A stretch of 64,000 nucleotides of DNA, taken from Marinifaba aquimaris (GTDB taxonomy: Bacteria; Pseudomonadota; Gammaproteobacteria; Enterobacterales; Alteromonadaceae). Position numbers and translations under genes: made by a program. The stretch's first letter is position 1. Each line of letters opens with the position of its first letter. Where the stretch lies: assembly GCF_013328345.1 (NCBI RefSeq), contig NZ_JABULX010000001.1, forward strand, positions 124,001 to 188,000. The letters are read 5' to 3'. The notes beneath the pieces were generated by a model. That model did no database searches and was not told the DNA's origin. It saw only the letters and a list, made by a program, of their open reading frames with translations. Positions 44,502 through 54,109 of this stretch are shown piece by piece.

Positions 44502-45731
44502 TTAGCGAATAAAGCTCAGTAAAGATAGCCCAGTCACTTTTGGATAGATTTGCTGAGCAGCTTGAAGTGCAGTTTCATGTTGCTGCAAATTTGAAATGGC
44601 TTCAGCTAAATCGGTTTCTGATACCTTAGCTTTCGCCTCTTTTAAATTAATCGTTTGATCAACATTACTCAACTCAACACTTTTGACTATATTCTGCCTG
44701 CCACCTATTTCTGAGCGGCCATTACCAATACTGACCTGCGCTTTATCAAGGGAATAAATACTACCTTGTAATTTTTGTTGCAGGCCTTCAGTAAACGTTT
44801 CCGTCGTATTCAATGTTTGCACCAGCTCATCAAGTACATTAAGAGGGTTCTTTTTCACGGGTGGATCTAAGGTAAAATCAACTTGCTGACCTGGTGTGCC
44901 TGTTACATCAAATTCGAGGCCTTTGTAACGAACAATATCAGTACCTGAAGCATCAAAGCTGCCTGAATCAATCACATTCCCCAAATTGTCTTGTAATTGA
45001 TAGGAGCCAGCAGCAAGTACAATACTAAAATCATTACTACCTGCCGGGCTGGGTGGGATAGCCACATAGTTTTGATCATGAAAATCTTCAAATGCATCTT
45101 GCTCGATTACTCGATAAGAGCCAGTTGCCGTTGATGTGCCATTTATTGTTAGCGTACTTGGGCCATCTATATTTTCAAAAATAGCGAAGCCAGAGCCAGG
45201 TGCATCCGTTTCCAACTTCAGGGTATCTGAAATTTGAATCTGATTGACCATCTGATCCCCTTCATATTGGTATACACCATTACTATCACGCTGAAACGGT
45301 GGAGTATTCGTTTTAGAACCAGCAAATAAATAGTCACCGCTGGCATCAGTGCTATTCATTAAATCTTGCAATTCATCACGAATAAGAGATAGCTCAGCAG
45401 CAATAGACTTTCGGTCGCTAAAGTCATAAGCACCGTCACCGGCTTGCATCATAAGCGTGCGCGCTTTTAACAAAGCATCATTACTGTTCTTTAATGCCGA
45501 TTCTTTATCTTGGAGCGTGTTATTAAGTAACACGATGTTTTTTTCATATTGCTCGTAACGCGCCAAGTCTTCTTCGTAACGCACTACTTTTGTTGCGCCT
45601 GTAGGGTCGTCAGAAGGCTTTAAGATATGTGTACCTTCGATGATCACATCTTGTGATCTGAGTAATTGTTTCTGATTTTCCAAAATACCATTAATACTAT
45701 TTTGATAAATCATATTGGTTGTTACGCGCAT
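44502..45731 (-). CDS. flgL: Hook-filament junction protein FlgL
   Basis: The N terminus MRVTTNMIYQNSINGILENQ, the flagellin-like helices and the C-terminal LAEAISNLQQHETALQAAQQ, YPKVTGLSLLSFIR identify FlgL. At 409 residues it is longer than the enterobacterial form because of a middle insertion of beta-rich sequence. It follows flgK by 4 bases. Confidence 0.92.
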   Translation of the reverse strand: MRVTTNMIYQNSINGILENQKQLLRSQDVIIEGTHILKPSDDPTGATKVVRYEEDLARYEQYEKNIVLLNNTLQDKESALKNSNDALLKARTLMMQAGDGAYDFSDRKSIAAELSLIRDELQDLMNSTDASGDYLFAGSKTNTPPFQRDSNGVYQYEGDQMVNQIQISDTLKLETDAPGSGFAIFENIDGPSTLTINGTSTATGSYRVIEQDAFEDFHDQNYVAIPPSPAGSNDFSIVLAAGSYQLQDNLGNVIDSGSFDASGTDIVRYKGLEFDVTGTPGQQVDFTLDPPVKKNPLNVLDELVQTLNTTETFTEGLQQKLQGSIYSLDKAQVSIGNGRSEIGGRQNIVKSVELSNVDQTINLKEAKAKVSETDLAEAISNLQQHETALQAAQQIYPKVTGLSLLSFIR

Positions 45732-45735
45732 GTGA

Positions 45736-47787
45736 TTACCTCACAGAAGACAGGATAGTGTCAAAAAGCTCTTGGGCAATAGTGACTATCCTTGCTGAAG
45801 CATTATATGCTTGTTCAAATTTTACTAAATCGGCCGCTTCTTCATCTAAGTTAACACCCGATGCATCGGCTACCCTATTTTCTGATTGCTCTAAAACAGC
45901 GGTTGTTGCATCGCGATTGATATTCGCACGATTTGCAGTATCCCCAACATAGCCAATTAAGTTGGAATAGGTTTCACCTAAAGTGACGGAGTTCTCGCCT
46001 GTTCCGGCTACATTCCTTCTCACTACATCTTCAGATTGAATATCAGCTAGCTTTAAACCATTAAAGTTATTGTCTAAAGAGGTGTTGTTATACGCCAAGT
46101 TAAACGTATCACCGGGTTCGACCGTCCCTGTAATTGAAACATCATAGCCTGGGTAATCTGGCCCCACATTCAGTGCACCAGGCCACAAGGCACCAGTCGT
46201 GATTTGCTCCATGATGTTTTCACCATTAGGAACGGTAGCAATGAGTGTCGCGGTTGAATCATAAACTTCAAATTGTCCTGCCGCATTAACGACAATACTG
46301 GCAGGCCCATCAGTATCAAAGCCCCCACCTGCTGCAAAAGCAGATTCGTTAAGAGGCGCGTTAGTCGTATCGGTACTGGTAACGGACTCTAGTGAAATAT
46401 CTGCCGTACCTAAATTATCAATCGATTTTTCGACCGTTAGCGGTGCCGCAAGTGCTAACTGTTCGGGATCATCTAAAGCCAGCTCAATTTCAACTCCCGC
46501 TAAACGCGTAGGCCTAACTAAAAAAGAGTCGCCTGCAACAAATGGCGGATTAGTACTTAGTGGATCAAAGTCAATTTCAATACCATCCGGCAAACCAGCA
46601 GCACTGCCATTGTAGCCAGCCCCAACTGTCAAAGGGCCTGTTGCCGTGCCAATGAGTTCTCCAGCTTGCATCGGCTGGATCGTGTACTGAGTTGGCGATG
46701 TAAATTCAACAAAGTAATCAAAGTTGGTAACACTTCCGCCTAAACCCGCTTCAACTCGAACATCAATCTCGTGTAGCTGCGAAGAGTTATCTTCATAACC
46801 AAATGCTCGGGTAGCGGGCACATTAAAAATATCACCACCCAAATTACCTTGTAAGTCGACCCCGAGCTTATTTTGTTCATTCATCGCATCGGCAAAGGCA
46901 ATGGCTAGTTGACCTAATGAATTGATTGTTTCATCGAGCACGTCTTTGCGAAAATCCATCAAAGCGCCCAACTTGCCGCCTAAATCATCATTTGCAAGAC
47001 TAATCACATTGCTGTTGGATTTAGTATCATAGATTTCTAGCTCTTGACGGTTTGGGTCTGGGTCGCCCGGCACCGCTCTGAAGTTATAAACGGCACCTTG
47101 TAACATCAGAGGCTGCCCTTCTTTAGTATTAATGATAATACCGCCATTGTTTTGGTCGATAATTGATAAAGAAAGGGTTTCTGATAGTTCGCGAACGAGT
47201 TCATCTCGTTCATCAAATAAGTTCATTGACGCCTTAGGTTGGCCGTCTTCTAATCCCATTGAAACAATTTGCTGATTGATTTCAAATAAGCTGTTGAGAA
47301 TGGAGTTTGTCTCGTTAGCGACCAGCTCTAACTCGTCATTGATAATTTCTTCTTGCTCAATAACTCGCTCGGATAAGCCCTGCATTCTAGAGATCAGTGC
47401 TTGAGCATCAGATAAGGTTAGCTGTCTGGGTGTAATAGCAGTGGGATCATCATTTGCCTCATTTAAACGCTGGAAAACATCATCCATTCCCTTAGCGATG
47501 CTGGTATTCTCATCACTAAAGTAAGTATCGAGAACAAAAGTATTGTCGGCATAAGTTTTATAATAGCTGGCGCCAGAAGTGTCTCGTCTGAATTGTTCGA
47601 TGGCAAATTTATCAAAAATTCGATTCTGATCGATTGAACCTAAACCAAATTCAGGGCGAGAAGTCAGTTCAGTACGCTGGCGGGTGTAGCCCGGCGTATT
47701 TAAATTCGCAATGTTATTACTGGTTGTTTGCAGGTTGGCTTGGTTGCCCATAATGCCTGAAACACCAATTTGTAAAAGACTCGACAT
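45736..47787 (-). CDS. flgK: Hook-filament junction protein FlgK
   Basis: The N terminus SLLQIGVSGIMGNQANLQTT, SNNIANLNTPGYTRQRTE and the C terminus EEAADLVKFEQAYNASARIV are conserved FlgK parts. At 683 residues it carries an extended middle domain relative to enterobacterial FlgK of about 550. A weak FliA-like element lies upstream, as flgKL are late genes in several bacteria. Confidence 0.92.
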   Translation of the reverse strand: MSSLLQIGVSGIMGNQANLQTTSNNIANLNTPGYTRQRTELTSRPEFGLGSIDQNRIFDKFAIEQFRRDTSGASYYKTYADNTFVLDTYFSDENTSIAKGMDDVFQRLNEANDDPTAITPRQLTLSDAQALISRMQGLSERVIEQEEIINDELELVANETNSILNSLFEINQQIVSMGLEDGQPKASMNLFDERDELVRELSETLSLSIIDQNNGGIIINTKEGQPLMLQGAVYNFRAVPGDPDPNRQELEIYDTKSNSNVISLANDDLGGKLGALMDFRKDVLDETINSLGQLAIAFADAMNEQNKLGVDLQGNLGGDIFNVPATRAFGYEDNSSQLHEIDVRVEAGLGGSVTNFDYFVEFTSPTQYTIQPMQAGELIGTATGPLTVGAGYNGSAAGLPDGIEIDFDPLSTNPPFVAGDSFLVRPTRLAGVEIELALDDPEQLALAAPLTVEKSIDNLGTADISLESVTSTDTTNAPLNESAFAAGGGFDTDGPASIVVNAAGQFEVYDSTATLIATVPNGENIMEQITTGALWPGALNVGPDYPGYDVSITGTVEPGDTFNLAYNNTSLDNNFNGLKLADIQSEDVVRRNVAGTGENSVTLGETYSNLIGYVGDTANRANINRDATTAVLEQSENRVADASGVNLDEEAADLVKFEQAYNASARIVTIAQELFDTILSSVR

Positions 47788-47809
47788 AATCTAACGCTCA
47801 CTCACCTTT

Positions 47810-47836
47810 ATATCGGCAAAGGTGTCCTAAATTTGA
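47810..47836 (-). promoter_or_regulatory. Possible FliA-like promoter of flgKL
   Basis: The minus strand has GCCGATAT with TCAAATTT at the right distance, matching TAAAGTTT at six of eight bases. It lies in the 66-base gap between flgJ and flgK. Confidence 0.4.
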
Positions 47837-47853
47837 CGTAAATCGCTATAAAA

Positions 47854-48909
47854 TTAATATGCAGATTTCGCGCCAAAAATAGCGTCTTTTAATACAGACA
47901 TGATTTTTTTCGCATAATTGGGATCAGTTGCATAACCCGCTTGCTGTAATTGTTCAAAATATTGCTCAGGTTTATCCGCAACGGAAACAGCTTTTTGATA
48001 GCGAGGTTGATCTTTGATAAAGCTTACGTAATCCGCCAAACCTTGTTCGATATCATCGTACGCTCTGAAATCAGCTTTTTCGGTAACCATTTGTCCAAAT
48101 TTAAATTCGGACGTGTTTACTTGCGCAGACTCTCCTGACCAACGGTTGTCAGCTTTAATACCAAAAAAGTTATTAGCACTATCGCCGTTTTCTCTTTTTA
48201 TCATGCGCTGTCCCCACCCTGTTTCAAGGGCAGCTTGGGCAACCATAGCAACGGCTGGTAAACCAATGGTTTTAGAAACTTTTTCAGCAATAGGCATTAA
48301 GGTTTGCACAAAGTCTTGCTTATCAGTAAACGAAGCACCTTTTTGGGCTTGAGCAACTAACTCTTCATCTTGCTTCTCTGTTTGCTGATTAAAAGCTTTT
48401 TGTTCTTCAGGTTGATTATTTTCAGCTGAGTGAAGTTGCTTCAATTTTTCTGCTGCCATTTGCATGACAGCATTTTTTTCCATTTCGCCATAAGCTAATA
48501 AACCAGATAAGGGTTGCGTATGCGCTTTATCTTGCTTATTTAGATCAGGATTAAACAAATCAGCTCTGAGTGTGTCAGCAGGCATATATTTACCCTTTTC
48601 AGGGCTGAGTTGATCAACAATAATATCGGCTAACCCCAATGCACCTGATTTAGATAACTCAGATGCCATTTGCTGATCTTGCATGTCACGATAAAACTTA
48701 GTGGTTTGGCTATTGAATGGACTGTTTTCATCAGCTAAGACATCTTCGGCTTGTCGCATGCTTTTTAGTAGCATGTTCATAAAGATAGATTCAAACTGCT
48801 GCGCCGCTTGTTTTAGCGCACCTTTATCATTTTTTAACGCGGCTTGACGAAGATTGTCTAAGCCGGCTAAATCATGAACGTTTGAAACTTGCTCAAGCTG
48901 ATTAACCAT
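47854..48909 (-). CDS. flgJ: Rod-cap protein and peptidoglycan hydrolase FlgJ
   Basis: The N-terminal half (LKQAAQQFESIFMNMLLKSM, TKFYRDMQDQQMASELSKSG) is the rod-scaffold domain. The C-terminal half is a glucosaminidase domain with AMVAQAALETGWGQR, the probable catalytic glutamate. It caps the growing rod and opens peptidoglycan in the periplasm. It follows flgI by 18 bases. Confidence 0.92.
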   Translation of the reverse strand: MVNQLEQVSNVHDLAGLDNLRQAALKNDKGALKQAAQQFESIFMNMLLKSMRQAEDVLADENSPFNSQTTKFYRDMQDQQMASELSKSGALGLADIIVDQLSPEKGKYMPADTLRADLFNPDLNKQDKAHTQPLSGLLAYGEMEKNAVMQMAAEKLKQLHSAENNQPEEQKAFNQQTEKQDEELVAQAQKGASFTDKQDFVQTLMPIAEKVSKTIGLPAVAMVAQAALETGWGQRMIKRENGDSANNFFGIKADNRWSGESAQVNTSEFKFGQMVTEKADFRAYDDIEQGLADYVSFIKDQPRYQKAVSVADKPEQYFEQLQQAGYATDPNYAKKIMSVLKDAIFGAKSAY

Positions 48910-48927
48910 TGTTGCCTCACCAGTGAT

Positions 48928-50025
48928 TTAAATCACTACTAACTCACCTTGTAACGCGCCGGATTCCTTCAATGCTTCGAGTATAGCCATTAAATCTCCC
49001 GGTGCAGCACCGATTTCATTCATGGCTCTAACGAGATCATCAAGTGTTGCTCCCGTATCGAGAACAAACATGCGCGTATCGTCTTGTGCAACATCGATAA
49101 GCGTTTGTTTAGTGACAACGGTTTCACCATCACCAAATGGATTAGGCTGGTTCACTTGCTGATCAGCAGCAATGGTTACAGTCAAACCGCCATGAGTAAC
49201 CGCAGAAGGTTGTAGGCGAACGTCTTTACCAATAACTATAGTGCCGGTACGTGAGTTAATGATCACTTTGGCCGGTGAATCAGCAGGTTTAAAGCGAACG
49301 TTTTCTAGTGTTGCAATGTAAGACACGCGTTGACTAATATCACGTGGCGCTAAAACTCTAACAGATGTTGCATCAATAGCAGATGCAGTATTTGGGCCAA
49401 CTAAATTATTAATGGCTTCTGCCATTCTTCGAGCAGTGGTAAAGTCACTGCGATTGAGGTTAAATGTTAAATAATCGCCATGACCAAATGAGCTTGCCAC
49501 CTCTCTTTCAACAATCGCGCCATTTGGAATACGCCCTACTGTAGGAGTGTTTACCACAACACTTGAGCCGTCTTCCCCTTGCACACCAAAGCCACCCACA
49601 ACTAGGTTACCTTGCGCGACAGAATAAACGTTACCGTCTAAACCTTTTAAGAAGGTTTGCATTAAAGTACCACCCGTTAAACTACCGGCACTACCAATAG
49701 ATGAAACAGTAACGTCAATTTTTTGGCCAGGTTTACTAAATGCAGGTAAGTCAGCGGTCACCATTACCGCCGCAACATTTTTAATTTTAGGCTTTAAATT
49801 GTTCGGCATGGTAATGCCAAAGCTCGTGAGCATGGCTCGGAACGTTTGCTCTGTAAACGGACTTTGTTCACCTGTTCCTGGTAGACCAACCACCAAACCA
49901 TAACCGACAAGCTGGTTACTTCTAACCCCTTCGATAGACGCTAAATCTTTAATTCTTTGAGCATAACTGGCGGTACTGATCACCAGTAAAGAAAAAGTGA
50001 TAAAAAGTGCTTTAAATAATCGCAT
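48928..50025 (-). CDS. flgI: Flagellar P-ring protein FlgI
   Basis: It starts with the signal peptide [20 protein letters not shown], cut before [20 protein letters not shown], the conserved start of mature FlgI. I take the ATG at 50025, 6 bases after GAGGTG; the open frame begins further up with a TTG that overlaps the ribosome site. FlgI forms the periplasmic ring around the rod. Confidence 0.94.
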   Translation of the reverse strand: MRLFKALFITFSLLVISTASYAQRIKDLASIEGVRSNQLVGYGLVVGLPGTGEQSPFTEQTFRAMLTSFGITMPNNLKPKIKNVAAVMVTADLPAFSKPGQKIDVTVSSIGSAGSLTGGTLMQTFLKGLDGNVYSVAQGNLVVGGFGVQGEDGSSVVVNTPTVGRIPNGAIVEREVASSFGHGDYLTFNLNRSDFTTARRMAEAINNLVGPNTASAIDATSVRVLAPRDISQRVSYIATLENVRFKPADSPAKVIINSRTGTIVIGKDVRLQPSAVTHGGLTVTIAADQQVNQPNPFGDGETVVTKQTLIDVAQDDTRMFVLDTGATLDDLVRAMNEIGAAPGDLMAILEALKESGALQGELVVI

Positions 50026-50037
50026 CTCGCACCTCAA

Positions 50038-50718
50038 TTAAAATGGGAACCAGTCTGAGTAGAAAAACTTTGACAACCAGCCTTGTTTATTCGCATCGGC
50101 AAAAGAACCTGTACCCGAATACTCAATACGTGCATTTGCCACTCGATTACTACCAATCGTATTATCTGAGCTAATATCGGCAGGTCGCAAAATCCCTGTT
50201 AAGCGAACGTATTCCTTACCTGTATTGAGTGTCAGCCATTTTTCACCGCGAACAATTAGATTACCGTTTGGCAAAATTTTAATAACATGGACCGATACTT
50301 GGCCATTTAAGCTGTTACTTTGATCCGCTTTTGAATCACCTTTGAATTCCGTTTCATAATCCAGTGATAAAGCGAGTGGATTTCCTTTCCAAGTGGCATT
50401 TTTACCAAAGGCGCTAATAGGCTGTAAATCGATGCCATTTTCTTTACCATATTCCGCTTTTGCAGATTTTGAAGCTTGAGTATTCTCTTGCAAAATAACC
50501 GTAATGATATCGCCAATCCGACGTGCTTTTGCATCAGAGTAAATACTGTTGCTGTAGTTAACTTTGAACAAAGAACCAGAAGGCACAATATTTGAATTTT
50601 CCTCTTCAGGAAAAATGGGGGCGTAGTAAGGATCATCTGGAATGGGTGCTGGTTCTTTGGTCGACATGCACCCTGAAAGCATCATTACGGCAAATACTGT
50701 CATTAATTTAATTTTCAT
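50038..50718 (-). CDS. flgH: Flagellar L-ring lipoprotein FlgH
   Basis: It has a lipoprotein signal (KLMTVFAVMMLSGC) and the FlgH core (DIITVILQENTQASKSAKAE, GQVSVHVIKILPNGNLIVRG, NTIGSNRVANARIEYSGTG). The ATG at 50718 has a GGAGGG ribosome site; the longer frame starts with TTG within it. The protein forms the outer-membrane ring. Confidence 0.93.
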   Translation of the reverse strand: MKIKLMTVFAVMMLSGCMSTKEPAPIPDDPYYAPIFPEEENSNIVPSGSLFKVNYSNSIYSDAKARRIGDIITVILQENTQASKSAKAEYGKENGIDLQPISAFGKNATWKGNPLALSLDYETEFKGDSKADQSNSLNGQVSVHVIKILPNGNLIVRGEKWLTLNTGKEYVRLTGILRPADISSDNTIGSNRVANARIEYSGTGSFADANKQGWLSKFFYSDWFPF

Positions 50719-50750
50719 CTTACTACCCTCCAGCAAGCTAACTATTTGGA

Positions 50751-51539
50751 TTAAAGTTGCTGAATCGCTTGGCCTAACATTTGGTCAACAGCTGATATCA
50801 CTTTCGAGTTCATCTCAAATGCACGCTGTGATTCGATTAAGTTAACTAACTCTTCAGTCACATTAACATTTGATGTTTCTAGCGCACCTTGTACCGTTAA
50901 ACCTAAACCATCAATACCTGGGTTACCCTGAACAGGCGCGCCACTTACCGCTGTTTCTTGAAATAAGTTCTGCCCTATTGGTTCAAGTCCAGCTGGGTTG
51001 ATAAAATCAGAAATCGTTAACTGCCCAACAACAGTGTTATCTGCATTACCAGGCTGCTTAACTGATACTTCGCCATCTTGAGAGACGGTAATCGATTGTG
51101 CATCTGGTGGAATAGCAATATTCGGTTGTAATAGGAAGCCCGCACCTGACGTCACAATTTCACCATTATCGTTTAAGGTAAACTGACCATTGCGTGTGTA
51201 AGCAATAGTGCCATCAGGCTGAAGAATTTCGAAAAAGCCTTTACCTTGAATCATCACATCCAGTGAGTTTTCAGTGGTCAACATATTGCCCTGAGTAAAG
51301 GTTTTTTGAGTAGCTGTAACTTTTGAGCCAGCACCTAACATTAAACCATTCGGTAATTCAGTATCTTGCGATGAACGCCCGCCTGGTTGATTGATATTTT
51401 GATAGAGTAAATCTTCGAAAATAGCTCGGCTTTTCTTAAAGCCAACCGTACTAGCATTCGCTAGGTTATTCGAAATCACTGAGATGTCGGTTTGTTGAGC
51501 GTCTAAACCGGTTTTACTGATCCATAAAGCGGGATGCAT
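50751..51539 (-). CDS. flgG: Distal rod protein FlgG
   Basis: The protein has 262 residues, with ALWISKTGLDAQQTDISVIS, NNLANASTVGFKKSRA and the C-terminal EELVNLIESQRAFEMNSKVI. It matches FlgG in length and conserved ends. It lies between flgF and flgH. Confidence 0.94.
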   Translation of the reverse strand: MHPALWISKTGLDAQQTDISVISNNLANASTVGFKKSRAIFEDLLYQNINQPGGRSSQDTELPNGLMLGAGSKVTATQKTFTQGNMLTTENSLDVMIQGKGFFEILQPDGTIAYTRNGQFTLNDNGEIVTSGAGFLLQPNIAIPPDAQSITVSQDGEVSVKQPGNADNTVVGQLTISDFINPAGLEPIGQNLFQETAVSGAPVQGNPGIDGLGLTVQGALETSNVNVTEELVNLIESQRAFEMNSKVISAVDQMLGQAIQQL

Positions 51540-51567
51540 AATATACCTCCAAAAAACTCTAATTCGA

Positions 51568-52332
51568 TTAAAATACGCGCATCAGCATGTCTTGCTGCTG
51601 ATCGATCTTTTCGGCTTGTTTCATCAACTTAGTTTGAATTTCAAACTGTTTTTGTAAGCTGATCATAGAAACCATTTCACCAACTGGGTTGACGTTACTG
51701 GCTTCTAACGCGCCTTTAATTATTTTCACATTCGGTGACAACTCACAGAACCCACATTGCCCGAAGTCGTTGAGCTCTTCAGGACGAAATAACCCATCCG
51801 TGCCTTTATTCAAGTTAAAGTCAGAATCGGTCTCGATTAATTTAATACGGTCAACAACCTCGATAAAATTCGCTGGCGCGCCTTGTGGTCTAACGACAAT
51901 ACTGCCATCAAAGCCAATTTCTACTTTTTCAACTGGTACAGGTAAGATAATTGGGCCGCCTTCACCTAAAATAGCATTGCCGCGTGCATTGGTTAGAAGC
52001 CCTTCAGGGGTAATTTGCAAATTACCTTCACGGGTGTAAGCTTCTCGACCTTGACTATCTTCGACAGCAATCCAACCATTACCTTGAATGGCAATATCTA
52101 AATCACGCCCTGTGGTAATTAACCCACCGCCAGACATGTTTTGTCCAGGTCGTTCAGTCATTGAAAAAACCCTTGTTGGTAAACCTTCACCAAATGCTTG
52201 CATGGTTCGAGCTTGTTCAAGGTCAGCTTTAAAGCCTATGGTTTTTGCATTGGCTAAATTATTGGCATGCATAGCAACACCAAGCATATTCTGCTTAGCA
52301 CCACTCATGGCTACCCATAACATTTTATCCAT
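51568..52332 (-). CDS. flgF: Proximal rod protein FlgF
   Basis: This 254-residue protein has MLWVAMSGAKQNMLGVAMHA, NNLANAKTIGFKADLEQ and SLQKQFEIQTKLMKQAEKI. It starts a set that has a sigma54 promoter of its own and reads on into flgG, flgH, flgI and flgJ. Confidence 0.93.
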   Translation of the reverse strand: MDKMLWVAMSGAKQNMLGVAMHANNLANAKTIGFKADLEQARTMQAFGEGLPTRVFSMTERPGQNMSGGGLITTGRDLDIAIQGNGWIAVEDSQGREAYTREGNLQITPEGLLTNARGNAILGEGGPIILPVPVEKVEIGFDGSIVVRPQGAPANFIEVVDRIKLIETDSDFNLNKGTDGLFRPEELNDFGQCGFCELSPNVKIIKGALEASNVNPVGEMVSMISLQKQFEIQTKLMKQAEKIDQQQDMLMRVF

Positions 52333-52380
52333 ACTGCACCACCGTTAAAAAATTGACTAATCACTCTATATAGGAAACAT

Positions 52381-52397
52381 TGCAACATGGATGCCAA
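52381..52397 (-). promoter_or_regulatory. Sigma54 promoter of flgF-flgG-flgH-flgI-flgJ
   Basis: The minus strand reads TTGGCATCCATGTTGCA, with the GG and GC pairs 10 bases apart, as sigma54 needs. It stands about 49 bases before the start of flgF. Confidence 0.8.
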
Positions 52398-52477
52398 CAA
52401 AGTAAAAAGAATTAAATTTAGCGAAAAAACAAGTAAAAACAGTAAGTTAAAATAGCTAATACCTTATAGAAAAGGAT

Positions 52478-52518
52478 CAAAAAAGCCGTCAAATAGGAGG
52501 TAGGATATTTGACGGCTT
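52478..52518 (-). terminator. Terminator after flgE
   Basis: A 12-bp stem (AGCCGTCAAATA and its complement at 52484-52517) is followed by T6 on the minus strand. It separates flgE from the flgF operon. Confidence 0.83.
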
Positions 52519-52542
52519 GGCTAGTTTTTAAACAACTTTAGG

Positions 52543-53934
52543 TTATCGGATACCTAAAATGGTCTGTTGTAACTGAGAGTTAACATCCAACGAACGCGAG
52601 TTAGCCTGGAACGCTTTTTGCGCGGTAATCAAATCAACTAACTCTTTGGTTAAATCAACATTTGATTGTTCAAGTGCAGATGAGCGAATATCACCAAAAG
52701 TACCCGAACCGGCTTCACCAGCAAGTGGCTCACCAGACGCTAAACTCTCTTTCCAACTGGTATCACCTATTTGTTGCAAACCCTGATCATTGGCAAATCG
52801 CACTAGCGCAATCCGGCCAATATTATCAACGGTACCATTTGAGTAATTAGCCGATACCAGACCGGTTTCATCTATGGTTACCCCTGTTAATCGGCCAACT
52901 GTCGCACCGTCTTGTTCTAATGCAGTTACTTCAAAATCTGACGCAAACTGAGTAGGTGCATCGTAATCGATAGTAATTTGCTGTCCACCATCTGCCCCGT
53001 TAGTTAAAAAGTTAGCACTAGCAAATGTTTGTGTTTGCACAAAAGGTTCAGGATCGATCCCTGGCTGATAACCATTAACTCGCGTTACAATGCCAGATGA
53101 ATTGAATGAAATGGGAACACCAACATAGTCACCGTCACCAATAGCACCAGTTGGAGCGGCTGTTACCTGAGTATAACCACCACCTGGGGCAATAGCATTC
53201 AAATCAAGGGGATAAGGCTGACCTGTCCCCGGGTCGGTATCAATTGTGGCAAAAGCATACCATTCAGTTTCACCCGCAGTTGTTGGTGGTTGGTTACTTT
53301 TTACATAATACGTTGTCATAATATGACTTGCGCCAAGAGAATCATATACAGTGATAGATGATCGAGCATGGAAAGTAGTATCGTCAGTTGGATCAAATAG
53401 AGCAGGATCTAAACCAGCTTCCCTGGCATCCAAGTTCATTGTCATATCAATTTCGCTTGAAGCCTGTGGAACACCTGCTGAATCAGGAATACGTAAAGGT
53501 GATGTAGTACTTAAACTAACACCTTGTGATGTACCATCTTCATTTACAGGGTAAACTTGTAAATAGTTACCACCATTACTCACAACAAAGTTATCTTCAT
53601 CAAGTTTAAAGTTACCGGCACGTGTATAACTCATCTCTCTTGATTCTAAGCCATCAGTAACGGCAAAAAAACCATTACCCGTCACAGCTAAATCAAGCGC
53701 GTTTTTGGTAAAGATCAAGCTACCTTGTTGGAACTGCTGAGCAACGACCGCGGTTGAGGCACCATCCCCAACTTTAGTTTTACCCGCGCCAAAAATGGAT
53801 GATGCAAAGACATCAGCAAATTCAGCTCGTGATTCTTTAAAACCATAAGTATTGGAGTTTGCGATATTATTAGCAGTGGTGTTGATATCGGTCTGGCTTG
53901 TAGCAATACCACTTAATGCAATGTTAAACGACAT
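52543..53934 (-). CDS. flgE: Flagellar hook protein FlgE
   Basis: The 463-residue protein begins SFNIALSGIATSQTDINTTA, NNIANSNTYGFKESRAEFAD and ends ELVDLITAQKAFQANSRSL, the conserved hook ends. The middle contains the variable hook surface domain. It is bounded by a terminator and by the sigma54 promoter in the flgD-flgE gap. Confidence 0.93.
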   Translation of the reverse strand: MSFNIALSGIATSQTDINTTANNIANSNTYGFKESRAEFADVFASSIFGAGKTKVGDGASTAVVAQQFQQGSLIFTKNALDLAVTGNGFFAVTDGLESREMSYTRAGNFKLDEDNFVVSNGGNYLQVYPVNEDGTSQGVSLSTTSPLRIPDSAGVPQASSEIDMTMNLDAREAGLDPALFDPTDDTTFHARSSITVYDSLGASHIMTTYYVKSNQPPTTAGETEWYAFATIDTDPGTGQPYPLDLNAIAPGGGYTQVTAAPTGAIGDGDYVGVPISFNSSGIVTRVNGYQPGIDPEPFVQTQTFASANFLTNGADGGQQITIDYDAPTQFASDFEVTALEQDGATVGRLTGVTIDETGLVSANYSNGTVDNIGRIALVRFANDQGLQQIGDTSWKESLASGEPLAGEAGSGTFGDIRSSALEQSNVDLTKELVDLITAQKAFQANSRSLDVNSQLQQTILGIR

Positions 53935-54020
53935 AGTTTCTACCTCTCTTTCCTATATTGCCTATACTGCTGGCTCAAGGTCTATTCATATAAGTTTGCT
54001 TTTTGGCAGTGTTTTGCAAT

Positions 54021-54068
54021 CACTGAATATGCAAAATTTCTAACGTGAAAAATTTTGCATATTCAGTG
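54021..54068. repeat. Perfect 19-bp inverted repeat in the flgD-flgE gap
   Basis: The left arm (54021-54039) and the right arm (54050-54068) are exact reverse complements, built on CACTGAATATGCAAAATTT, with a 10-base spacer. The right arm overlaps the sigma54 promoter of flgE. No T run follows the stem on the minus strand. It could form a hairpin in transcripts reading through from flgD or act as a protein-binding site. Confidence 0.85.
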
Positions 54069-54072
54069 CCAA
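54056..54072 (-). promoter_or_regulatory. Sigma54 promoter of flgE
   Basis: The minus strand reads TTGGCACTGAATATGCA: a perfect -24 element, GG and GC 10 bases apart, and an -12 of ATGCA. Most of the element lies within the right arm of the inverted repeat. Confidence 0.75.
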
Positions 54073-54109
54073 GTTAATTATTTGACACTGATTAATTTGT
54101 TTCTGCCGT

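Noticed and set aside
54003-54018. Sigma54-like TTGGCAGTGTTTTGCA on the plus strand in the flgD-flgE gap
   Set aside because: Spacing is one base short and the reading direction faces away from flgE into flgD antisense.
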